A DNA stretch of 64,000 nucleotides from Actinomycetota bacterium (GTDB lineage: Bacteria; Actinomycetota; Actinomycetes; S36-B12; GCA-2699445): NCBI GenBank assembly GCA_029978705.1, contig JAPOIY010000007.1, positions 1 to 64,000 on the forward strand, written 5' to 3'. Shown in pieces: positions 1 to 8,345 of this stretch. Both the position numbers and the translations under genes were made by a program. The notes under the pieces were generated by a model that was given only the letters and a program-made list of their open reading frames with translations, had not been told where the DNA came from and did no database searches. The first letter of the stretch is position 1. Each line of letters opens with the position of its first letter.

Positions 1-835
1 CCCACGCGAGGGTGCGCGGCCCGAGGCGGGCGGTGTTCCACGGCACCCAGTCGCCGTGGGCTCTGCCCACTGCGACGCCGTGCCGCCATGCCCGGGTGAG
101 GCGCGCCCGGCTGGCGGCCAGCAGGTCCGCCCGCGCGCCGCTGGCGCTGTCCCAGTGACCGGTCGGGACGTGGGGGTCGGCTACCGACACCGGGCCGCAC
201 AGGTCCGCCAGGAGGGCGAGGTCGGGGAGGGCCTCGCCGTGCCGCCGCGCCTCGTCCGGTAGGGGTGCGGTCACGAACCACGGGCGACCGGCGTGGTCCC
301 CGGCCGCCAGCAGGGTGGGGACCGTCAGCCGCGGTGACACCGGGGGATCCGCCAGGAGCTGTGCCTCGCGGTGGACCCCAGCCGCCGTTCCGGCGGTCCA
401 CCCCAACTTGGCGTAGCCGGTGGCGTGCCCCGTCCGGTCCAGCAGGGTCAGAGTGGGTTTGTAGTGGTCGTCGCCGGGGCGCACCGTCACGAGAAACCGT
501 TCCGCGGGCAGGTTTGCCGCGGTCATGATGTCGCGGGTGACCCGCGGGGCGTGGGGGTCGCGCTGGACCACGGTGAGGGTCCGGGTCTCCCGGGTGACCG
601 TCGCGGCCATCCCCACCCCGAGCCTCCGGAGGCGGTCGCGGCGCGCCCGCAGGCCGTTGCCGGCGCGCAGCGCGCGTACGGCTCCCGGTCCCGGGGACAG
701 GATCAGCCGCGGCCGGCCCCGGGGCGCCAGCACCCGCAGCCGCAGGCCGGTGGCGGGCCCCGCGACGACGGTCAGGCCCGACCCCGGGGGAGCCCAGATG
801 CCCTCGGCCAGTACCCGGGCGGCGTCATGCGGCAT
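1..835 (-). CDS. Phosphotransferase/kinase-like protein (APH-like fold), truncated at window edge
   Basis: Open minus-strand frame from ATG at 835 (MPHDAARVLAEGIWAPPGS...) running off the left edge, with GRAHGDWVPWN resembling the HGDxxxxN catalytic loop of APH-type kinases; overlaps the 3' end of the upstream glycosyltransferase gene by about 11 bp. Confidence 0.55.
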   Translation of the reverse strand, partial: MPHDAARVLAEGIWAPPGSGLTVVAGPATGLRLRVLAPRGRPRLILSPGPGAVRALRAGNGLRARRDRLRRLGVGMAATVTRETRTLTVVQRDPHAPRVTRDIMTAANLPAERFLVTVRPGDDHYKPTLTLLDRTGHATGYAKLGWTAGTAAGVHREAQLLADPPVSPRLTVPTLLAAGDHAGRPWFVTAPLPDEARRHGEALPDLALLADLCGPVSVADPHVPTGHWDSASGARADLLAASRARLTRAWRHGVAVGRAHGDWVPWNTARLGPRTLAW

Positions 836-1388
836 GGTGCCGCCACATGGTGCGGGCCCGGCGCCACGAAGGGACCGGGTGACGGGCGGGCGGTGCGGCC
901 AGAATCGCGGTGATGGCCCGGACCGCCGGGGGGGCCTGGGTCACCGGGTCGCGGCGCCAGTACGCCCGGCCCGCCACCGTCTCGTCCAGCAGACCCTCCA
1001 GATCCGCCCGGTCCTCGATCACCCGGGCCAGGTCACGGCTGCGGAGATGGGCGGCAAACCGCAGTTGGTGGCCGTCGACGTGCTCGGAGTGGGCGGGGTC
1101 GCGGGGCACCACCAGAGGCAGCAGGCCCTGGGCCCGCGCGTCCATCACGCCACCGGGGCCGCCCTGCAGCACGGCGGCATCGGCACGGCGGAACAGATCC
1201 AGCAACTGACCGTGCGGCAGGAGCGCGTGGTTGTCGGCGCCCGGCACGCCGGCGCTCGTCCCGTGCTGCACCACCAGGTGCACCCGGCCCGACTCCGTCC
1301 GGGCGAGCCACGCGCCCAGCCAGCCGGTCAACCGGTCGAACCGATGATGGTCGGTTCCCACCGACACGACGATCAAGGTCACCCACAT
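825..1388 (-). CDS. PssE/Alg13-like glycosyltransferase catalytic half (GT28 C-terminal type)
   Basis: MWVTLIVVSVGTDHHRFDRL...VHLVVQHGTS...LFRRADAAVLQGGPGGVMDA...GLLPLVVPRDPAHSEHVDGHQ: typical VGT.. N-terminus and HGGxGS-like/vPR motif region. Confidence 0.75.
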   Translation of the reverse strand: MWVTLIVVSVGTDHHRFDRLTGWLGAWLARTESGRVHLVVQHGTSAGVPGADNHALLPHGQLLDLFRRADAAVLQGGPGGVMDARAQGLLPLVVPRDPAHSEHVDGHQLRFAAHLRSRDLARVIEDRADLEGLLDETVAGRAYWRRDPVTQAPPAVRAITAILAAPPARHPVPSWRRARTMWRHHAA

Positions 1389-1525
1389 CACTCCCCGCTT
1401 CACAGTACGAACGCAGAGCCACCGGGTGAACATCACCCAGAGTGACATCCGTCATGCCGACGGCATCTTCCGAGCGCTCGGGTGCGCTGCCATCGTGAAG
1501 ACGCGACCACGAGGGGTGGGGAGGG

Positions 1526-2446
1526 ATGGTCATGGGTGTGCCCGGCGTCACAGTGGTGGTCCCCACTCACGACCGTCCGGAGCTCATGCGCCGGGCGGTG
1601 TCCAGTGTGCTGGCCCAGGACTACGCGGGGCCGGTCGAGGTCGTGGTCGTCTTCGACGGCACCGACCCCGTCGCCGTCCCCGCGCCCGCGGCCCGCGGCC
1701 GGGCGGTCCGGACGCTGCGCAACACCCGCACCCGTGGGCTGGCCGGAGCCCGCAACAGCGGGATCCTGGCCGCCACCCACGAGTACGTGGCGTTCCTCGA
1801 CGACGACGACGAGTGGCTGACCGGCAAACTCACCCACCAGGTGCCCCTGCTGGAGGAGCACCCGGACGCTGCGGTGGCAGGTGCCGGGATGCGGGTGGTC
1901 ACGCCCTCCGGCGCGGTGGACCGGCCGATCCCGCTGGACCCCGTCACCCATGCGGATCTGCTCCGGGACCGCCTCACGCAGTTGAACGCCTGCGGCATCC
2001 TCGCCCGCCGCGATGCGCTCCTCGGGGACCTGGGCCTGGTGGACGAGGCCATCCCCGGGTCATACGGCGAGGACTACGACCTTCTGCTGCGGGCCGCCCG
2101 CATCGCGCCGATCCCGGTCCTCGCCGAGCCGGCCGTGGTGGTGCACTGGCACGGCCACTCGCTCTTCGCCAGCCGGTGGCGGATGATCGCCGACGCGTTG
2201 CAGTACCTGCTCGCCAAACACCCCGGCTTCCGACAGCACCCCCGCGGCTACGGCCGCGTCGCCGGCCAGATCGCCTTCGCCGAGGCCTCGCAGGGCCACC
2301 GGCGCGCCGCGGCCGGGTGGGCCGGAAGGGCCCTGCGCCACGACCCCACGCAGCCACGGGCGCTGCTGGCGCTGGCGGTGGCGGCTCGCCTGATCAGCCC
2401 GCAACGGGTGCTGGCCACCCTCACGGCCCGCGGCCGGGGGGTGTGA
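1526..2446 (+). CDS. Family 2 glycosyltransferase
   Basis: VTVVVPTHDRPELMRRAVSSVLAQDY..., LAGARNSGI, VAFLDDDDEW motifs. Confidence 0.9.
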   Translation: MVMGVPGVTVVVPTHDRPELMRRAVSSVLAQDYAGPVEVVVVFDGTDPVAVPAPAARGRAVRTLRNTRTRGLAGARNSGILAATHEYVAFLDDDDEWLTGKLTHQVPLLEEHPDAAVAGAGMRVVTPSGAVDRPIPLDPVTHADLLRDRLTQLNACGILARRDALLGDLGLVDEAIPGSYGEDYDLLLRAARIAPIPVLAEPAVVVHWHGHSLFASRWRMIADALQYLLAKHPGFRQHPRGYGRVAGQIAFAEASQGHRRAAAGWAGRALRHDPTQPRALLALAVAARLISPQRVLATLTARGRGV

Positions 2447-3699
2447 TGCCGCAGGATCTCCCGCGCTGGCCCATCGTCTTCTTCGGGCTGTCCTTCCCGG
2501 TGCTGTGGCTCGCCGGGCTCGGCTTCGCCTACCTGCCCCTGTCCGGCGCCCTCGCCGTCGTCGTCCTGGTCCGGAGGCACCACGCGGTGCTGCCACCGGC
2601 CTGGTACCTCTGGTTCGGGTATCTGGTGCTGGTGCTCGCCTCCGTCGTGCAGATCGACACCATCGGACGGCTGAGCGGGTACCTGCTGCGGGTGGGCATG
2701 CTCCTGGGTGCCTCGGCGCTGGCGCTCTACGTCTACAGCGCGACACCGCGCAGCGTGGGAGTGCCCGTCGTCTACCGGAGCCTGGCCTGGCTGTGGGCGT
2801 TCCTCGTGGTGGGCGGCTGGCTGGGGCTGGTGTTCCCCGAGGTCGTCCTGCACACGCCGTTCGCCAGCGTCGTGCCCGGACCCCTGATGAGCAACGAACT
2901 GGTGAACTCCCTCGTGCAGCCCCCGCTGGCCCAGATCGAGTACCCCTACGGAGAGGACCCGGTGATCCGGCCGGCGGCGCCACTGCCGGCCGCCAACGGC
3001 TGGGGCTGCAACGTCGCGCTCCTCGCCCCCGTCATGGTGCGGTACTTCACGATGGTGTCGGGCTGGCGCCGCATCGGCGTGGCCGGGATCGGCCTGCTCG
3101 CCGTGATCCCGGCGGCGGCCACGCTCAACCGCGGGCTGTTCGTCGGCCTCGGCGTCGCCCTCGGCTACGTGGGTCTACGGGCCGTGTTCGCCGGGCGACT
3201 GGTCACCGCCGCGGCCGTGATCGGTGTGCTGCTGGGCGCCTTCGCGCTGGCGTCGCTCGCAGGCGTCACGGCATCGGTGTCCGACCGCCTGGACAGTTCC
3301 GGCACCAACGACACCCGCACCTCGCTGTACGACGAGGCGGTGGCGCGCACCGCCGAGTCGCCCCTCCTGGGGTACGGGGCGCCGCGGCCGTCCCTGCGGC
3401 AGGAGATCTCGGTGGGGACGCAGGGGCACGTGTGGAACGTGATGATCTCCCACGGATTCGTCGCCCTCGCGCTCTTCATCGCCTACTTTCTCGTGTCGAC
3501 CTGGCAGGGACGGCAGGCGCGGGCACCCGCGGACGCGGCCCACGTCACCACGGTGGTGGGTTGTGTGCTGCTGTGGTTCTACGGCTTCGACGGGCCGCAG
3601 CTCGCGGTCCTCCTCCTGGCCGGGGTGGTTGCCGTACGCGACGTCCGCACCCGCCCGTGGCCCGCTCTGTCCCAGCCCCGGTGCGAGGTGGCGGCATGA
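2446..3699 (+). CDS. O-antigen ligase/polymerase (Wzy)-like polytopic membrane protein
   Basis: ATG overlaps stop of GT2; many TM helices; LNRGLFVGLGVALGY...SPLLGYGAPRPS...GTQGHVWNVMISHGFVALALF is ligase/polymerase-like. Confidence 0.75.
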   Translation: MPQDLPRWPIVFFGLSFPVLWLAGLGFAYLPLSGALAVVVLVRRHHAVLPPAWYLWFGYLVLVLASVVQIDTIGRLSGYLLRVGMLLGASALALYVYSATPRSVGVPVVYRSLAWLWAFLVVGGWLGLVFPEVVLHTPFASVVPGPLMSNELVNSLVQPPLAQIEYPYGEDPVIRPAAPLPAANGWGCNVALLAPVMVRYFTMVSGWRRIGVAGIGLLAVIPAAATLNRGLFVGLGVALGYVGLRAVFAGRLVTAAAVIGVLLGAFALASLAGVTASVSDRLDSSGTNDTRTSLYDEAVARTAESPLLGYGAPRPSLRQEISVGTQGHVWNVMISHGFVALALFIAYFLVSTWQGRQARAPADAAHVTTVVGCVLLWFYGFDGPQLAVLLLAGVVAVRDVRTRPWPALSQPRCEVAA

Positions 3700-4700
3700 C
3701 GGCGCGGTGGGCCGCCCTGTTGCTGACCGTCGCCGCGGCGACGTCCGCCGGTACGGCCCGCGCCGCGGACGAGGTGTTGACCCCGGCCGATGCCAGTCTC
3801 GGGGAACTGTCCGGCCTCGCCACCGACCCGGCGGGCGCGGGGTACTGGGTCCACCAGGACGCCGGCGCCCCCTCCGACCTCACGCTCATCGCCGGCGACG
3901 GGACGACGGCCGGGCGGGTGCTGCCCCTCGACGCCGGGTGGCAGGACCCGGAGGATCTGGGAGTGGGTCCGTTCGGGCCCCGGCCCCGCGGTGGCCTGTA
4001 CGTGGCCGACACCGGGGACGCGGCCGCCGTGCGCTCCACCATGCGGACCCGGTTCCGCGTGGCGCGGGGGGAGTTGCCCGTCCTCGCGCCCGGGGAGGCG
4101 CGGGTGGAGCCCTTCGAGAGTCTGCGGTTCCGCTACCCCGATGGCGGCAACCGCAACGTCGAGGCGCTCCTCGTGGACCCCGACACCGGGGACTGCTGGC
4201 TGGTGACCAAGACGGTCGACCGGCGCGCCGAGCTCTGGTTCCTGCCGGAGTCCGCATTCGGGGCGGCTCCGGTCACCGCGGCGGCGCGCGGCCGCGTGGC
4301 CCGCACCGGGGTCTCGGGGGGCGCAGTCGACCCCGCCGGCCGCTTCGTCGTCCTGCGCGACGGCCAGAGCGCCTACCTCTACCGCGTCGCACGCGGCGGG
4401 ATCGCCGCGGCGCTGCGCCGCCGCCCCACCCGGGTGCCGCTGCCCGCGCAGCCCCAGGGGGAGGGCATCACCGTCAGCCGGGACGGGGCAGCCCTGGTGA
4501 GCAACAGCGAAGGCGCCCACCAGCCCTTCTGGCGCATCCCCCTGCCGCGACAGTTCGTCCGCTCGCTACCGGCTGCCGCCGCGCAGGAGGTGACTCCTGC
4601 GCCGGCGACACCGACCCGCTGGCCCCTCGCGGCGGGCGCCCTCATCGGAGCGCTCGGCGTGGCAGTCCTCACATTCGGCCGACGCCGGACGTCACTGTGA
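3696..4700 (+). CDS. Secreted beta-propeller-like protein with C-terminal TM anchor
   Basis: Signal peptide MTARWAALLLTVAAATSAGTARAA; repeated propeller-like strands; C-terminal TM LAAGALIGALGVAVLTF-GRRR; ATGA overlap with upstream gene. Confidence 0.6.
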   Translation: MTARWAALLLTVAAATSAGTARAADEVLTPADASLGELSGLATDPAGAGYWVHQDAGAPSDLTLIAGDGTTAGRVLPLDAGWQDPEDLGVGPFGPRPRGGLYVADTGDAAAVRSTMRTRFRVARGELPVLAPGEARVEPFESLRFRYPDGGNRNVEALLVDPDTGDCWLVTKTVDRRAELWFLPESAFGAAPVTAAARGRVARTGVSGGAVDPAGRFVVLRDGQSAYLYRVARGGIAAALRRRPTRVPLPAQPQGEGITVSRDGAALVSNSEGAHQPFWRIPLPRQFVRSLPAAAAQEVTPAPATPTRWPLAAGALIGALGVAVLTFGRRRTSL

Positions 4701-4794
4701 GTTCGTTCACGTGAATGACCTGTGGGGTCAGGGGGGCGGGAATACCTACGCTGAGTGATCTAGCCGGCCGGGGAGCCGGGATGGGTGGGATCTG

Positions 4795-7700
4795 GTGATG
4801 ATCGTACGAACACTGCTCGGAGGCGCGCTCCTCCTCGCCTCTCTGACCGTCGCCGGCAGTCCGGCGGCGACGGCGGCGGAACCGGTGCGCGACGGGGGCT
4901 CGGCGCCGACGGCCGCGGCTTCCTGCTGGGAGATCAAGCAGTTGCAGCCGACGGCGAGCGACGGCGTGTACTGGCTGCAGACCCCGCGCCTGGGGGCGCC
5001 CGAACAGTTCTACTGCGACATGACCACCGACGGCGGGGGCTGGGTCCTCCTGGGTCGCGGGCGGGAGTCGTGGCTGTGGCGCAGTGCCGGGCAGGGCACA
5101 CCCGGCGAGGTGCGCAACACCCCCACCGGCCCGGCGGCCTTCAAAGCGGCCGCGCTGTCGTCGGCCACCGTCGACGGCCTCCTCGACGGCGGCCGGGTCG
5201 ACGCCCTGACCGAGGGCGTCCGGCTGCGCCGCGCCGCGGACTCCGCCGGGACCCGGTGGCAGGAGGTGCGGTTGGACTACGCGAACCGTGGCCGGTGGTC
5301 GTGGCAGTTCGAGGCACTGCACGACCTGGATGCGTGCGTCTTCGACGGGGTCCGGCTGACCCCCGGAACCCGCACGACGCGGGACTGCAACGGGGGCACC
5401 GCGCGCACCCGTGTCTTCACGTTCGGCTGGGCCAGTCACAACTACCGGTTCGGGTTCTCCTACGGCAGCGGTCTGACGGGCTCCAACTCCCCGAGCAACT
5501 ACCTGTGGCAGTACTCCACGGAGGGCAACCCGATCCCGTTCACCCAGGTCTGGATCCGGCCCCGGCTGACCCAGGCCGACCTGCACTTCACCACCGTGCC
5601 CGACAGTGGCCTGCCGGAGGCTCCGGTGGTGGCGCGGGTCGCGACCCAGACGTCGCCCGACACCCCGTGGGGGGTGACCGGGGTGGTCGGCGATCCCAAC
5701 AACGAGCTCGACACCGAGGTGCAGGCGCTGCGCCAGATCGGCGACACCATGTATGTCGGCGGCCACTTCCGCTATGTGCAGCACGGCGCCTCTCCCGGCC
5801 CCGGCGAGAAGGTCGAGCAGTCGTTCCTCGCGGCCTTCGACGTGAACACCGGGGAATGGCGATCGTCCTTCCGTCCCGTCCTGAACAACAACGTGTGGGA
5901 CATCGCCGAGCTCCCCGGTGGGCAGGTCGGCGTCGCGGGCAGCTTCACCTCCGTCAACGGCGACCCCGCGTACTCCGGGCTCGTCTCGCTCGATCCCGCC
6001 ACCGGGCAGGTCAGCCCGGGGTGGCGCCTGCGGGTGGAGAACCGTTCGACGGTCACCAGCCGACAGCTCGAGGTGCGCGCCCTGGACACCCAGGGCGGCT
6101 ATCTGTACTTCGGCGGCGACTTCACCCACACGGTCGACTGGGGGCGCACGACGTCGGCCGGCACCCCTGTCACCCAGACCGTGAACCGGCTCGGGCGCAT
6201 GTGGCTGGGCCGCAACGAGGTCGACTGGAACTGGCGCCCCAACATGGGCGGCTCCGTGATCGACCTTGACGCCAGTGATCGCGGCGACAACGTGTACATC
6301 GCCGGCTACTTCACGACAGTCAACGGCGCCACCCTGCGCAACGCCGGGATCCTGTCCACCGCGGCGGGCGCGCCCCTGCAGCCGGGCCAGGTCCCGTTCG
6401 TGCCCAGCCGGGCGGCCAGCAAGACCTATCAGCAGGCAATCCTCGAGGTGGGGGACCACGTCTGGGTCGGGGGGTCGGAGCACAACACATGGATGAACGA
6501 CCGGGACACGTTCGCCCTACAGCGGGGCAACATCACCACCGCGGGAGGCGACACCCAGGCGATGGCGGCCTCCGATGGGGTCGTGTACGTGGGGGGCCAC
6601 TTCCAGAACAACCTGTACCAGGGCAGCTCCACCTGGAGTGAACCCCGCCCGTTCGCGGAAGCGGACGGCGTGAACTGGCTGGCCGCCTACGACGCCAAGA
6701 CCGGCGCGTTCCTGCCCGACTTCCTGCCCGCCATCGACTCGCCCCGCAGCCGTGGGCCGTGGGCCCTGACTGTGGACTCCGCGCACTGCCTGTGGTTCGG
6801 CGCCGACTTCACCGGCGGGGCGTGGCGCGACGGTGTGCAGCAGTGGCTGGGCGGGTTCGGCAAACTGTGTCCCCGCGACACGCAGCCGCCGGCTGCACCC
6901 TCGGGGCTGGCCGCCACCACCCCCGCGGGGGGGAGGACGACGCTGACCTGGGACGCGGTTCCCGACGCGGCCCACTACGAGGTCGTCGAGAACAACCGGA
7001 TCGTGGCCACCCCGGATGCGGCCCGCGTGGACCTCGCGGTGCCCAGTGGCCGGGAGGGGCGCTACTTCGTGCGCGCCGTGGACGACGAGGGCAACCGGTC
7101 GGCCACGACCGCCGTGGTGCGCACGCCGGTGACCACCGATCTGATCGGGGCCGCTCAGTCCTGGCGCTGGCACTACGGGGTGCCCGACGGGCCGGCCCCG
7201 CTGGTGCCCGCGACCGCGACCTGGCACTGGCGATACGAGGCGACGGCACCGCCGGACGGGTGGAACGCTGCGGGCTTCGACGACACGTCGTGGGGCACCG
7301 GGAGTGGTGAGATCGGGTACGGCGACGGCGACGAGAACACGCTGATCCCCGCCGGGACCGCGCCGCGCCCGCTCGTGGCCCAGCTGCGCACGGACTTCGA
7401 CGTGCCCGACCCCGCGACGATCGGGGGTCTGACGGTCAACCTCGTGCGCGACGACGGGGCGGTGGTGTACCTGAACGGCCACGAGGTCGCCCGGACCAAC
7501 ATGCCCGACGGTGCCGTGGGGTGGGAGACGCCCGCCGCCTCGGGCATCTCGACGCGAGCCGACGAGACCAAGGTGCACCAGCTGTCGATCCCGGCGACCG
7601 ACCTGGTGGCCGGCCACAACACGCTGGCCGTGAGTGTGCACCAGTCCGACCGGTGGAGTGGTGACCTGAGTTTCCGGGCCTCGTTGGACGCGACCCCGGC

Positions 7701-8148
7701 GGTCACGACGACGTGGTCGGACAGCGGCTACGACGACTCGGCGTGGCCCGCGGGCAGCGGCCACTTCGGCTTCGGCGACGGGGACGAGAACGTGGTGATC
7801 GGGACGCCGGGGCAGGTCTCGGGCCAGTTCCGCACGACGTTCGACATCGCAGACCCGGCGACGGTGCGGGACCTGACGCTGCACCTCGTGCGCGACGACG
7901 GCGCCGTGGTGTATCTGAACGGCCGGGAGGTGGCGCGATCCAACATGCCCGCCGGCGCGGTGGGCCTGACGACGCCTGCGTCCGCGGGGATCTTCGGCGC
8001 CGACGAGGCGACGCCGGTGGAGGTCTCCGTCCCCCCCGACGCACTCGTGCCGGGGCGCAACACCGTTGCCGTCTCGGTGCACAACGACTGGGCCGGCGGC
8101 GCCGACCTGTCCTTCGCCGTCCCGGCGCTCACGGCGACCCTGCGCTGA
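4795..8148 (+). CDS. Large secreted multidomain protein: fibrinogen-like (GGGWT) domain, beta-propeller-like repeats, FnIII-like domain, two tandem C-terminal jelly-roll-like repeats
   Basis: Signal peptide; SCWEIKQLQPTASDGVYWLQ...QFYCDMTTDGGGWVLLGRG; repeated VGGHF/AGSFTSVNG propeller strands; duplicated DDGAVVYLNGxEVARxNMPxGAVG units. Start could be GTG 4795 or ATG 4798. Confidence 0.8.
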   Translation: MMIVRTLLGGALLLASLTVAGSPAATAAEPVRDGGSAPTAAASCWEIKQLQPTASDGVYWLQTPRLGAPEQFYCDMTTDGGGWVLLGRGRESWLWRSAGQGTPGEVRNTPTGPAAFKAAALSSATVDGLLDGGRVDALTEGVRLRRAADSAGTRWQEVRLDYANRGRWSWQFEALHDLDACVFDGVRLTPGTRTTRDCNGGTARTRVFTFGWASHNYRFGFSYGSGLTGSNSPSNYLWQYSTEGNPIPFTQVWIRPRLTQADLHFTTVPDSGLPEAPVVARVATQTSPDTPWGVTGVVGDPNNELDTEVQALRQIGDTMYVGGHFRYVQHGASPGPGEKVEQSFLAAFDVNTGEWRSSFRPVLNNNVWDIAELPGGQVGVAGSFTSVNGDPAYSGLVSLDPATGQVSPGWRLRVENRSTVTSRQLEVRALDTQGGYLYFGGDFTHTVDWGRTTSAGTPVTQTVNRLGRMWLGRNEVDWNWRPNMGGSVIDLDASDRGDNVYIAGYFTTVNGATLRNAGILSTAAGAPLQPGQVPFVPSRAASKTYQQAILEVGDHVWVGGSEHNTWMNDRDTFALQRGNITTAGGDTQAMAASDGVVYVGGHFQNNLYQGSSTWSEPRPFAEADGVNWLAAYDAKTGAFLPDFLPAIDSPRSRGPWALTVDSAHCLWFGADFTGGAWRDGVQQWLGGFGKLCPRDTQPPAAPSGLAATTPAGGRTTLTWDAVPDAAHYEVVENNRIVATPDAARVDLAVPSGREGRYFVRAVDDEGNRSATTAVVRTPVTTDLIGAAQSWRWHYGVPDGPAPLVPATATWHWRYEATAPPDGWNAAGFDDTSWGTGSGEIGYGDGDENTLIPAGTAPRPLVAQLRTDFDVPDPATIGGLTVNLVRDDGAVVYLNGHEVARTNMPDGAVGWETPAASGISTRADETKVHQLSIPATDLVAGHNTLAVSVHQSDRWSGDLSFRASLDATPAVTTTWSDSGYDDSAWPAGSGHFGFGDGDENVVIGTPGQVSGQFRTTFDIADPATVRDLTLHLVRDDGAVVYLNGREVARSNMPAGAVGLTTPASAGIFGADEATPVEVSVPPDALVPGRNTVAVSVHNDWAGGADLSFAVPALTATLR
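7411..7980 (+). repeat. Two diverged intragenic repeat units (about 444 bp apart)
   Basis: ctcgtgcgcgacgacggggcggtggtgtacctgaacggccacgaggt (about 7440) versus ctcgtgcgcgacgacggcgccgtggtgtatctgaacggccgggaggt (about 7885). Confidence 0.8.
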
Positions 8149-8345
8149 CCCGGCCCCGGGCGCCGCGGGGCTGGCAGTTCGCTGTGCGTGACCGGCGTCC
8201 GCATTCCGAGACGCAGGATCACAGGGTGTGACTGGTAGTTCGCACTTCTGTCCTAATCGCGGGGACAGCCTCAATGAATCGGCGGCTTCCTCCGACGCAC
8301 TCCTTGACCGCCGCTGTAGGGCGACGGCAGCACCAAGGAGTCAGC

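Noticed and set aside
1426-3699. 757-aa ORF covering GT2 and Wzy-like genes
   Set aside because: The first ~340 residues are an out-of-frame reading of the GT2 gene; the real gene starts at ATG 2446
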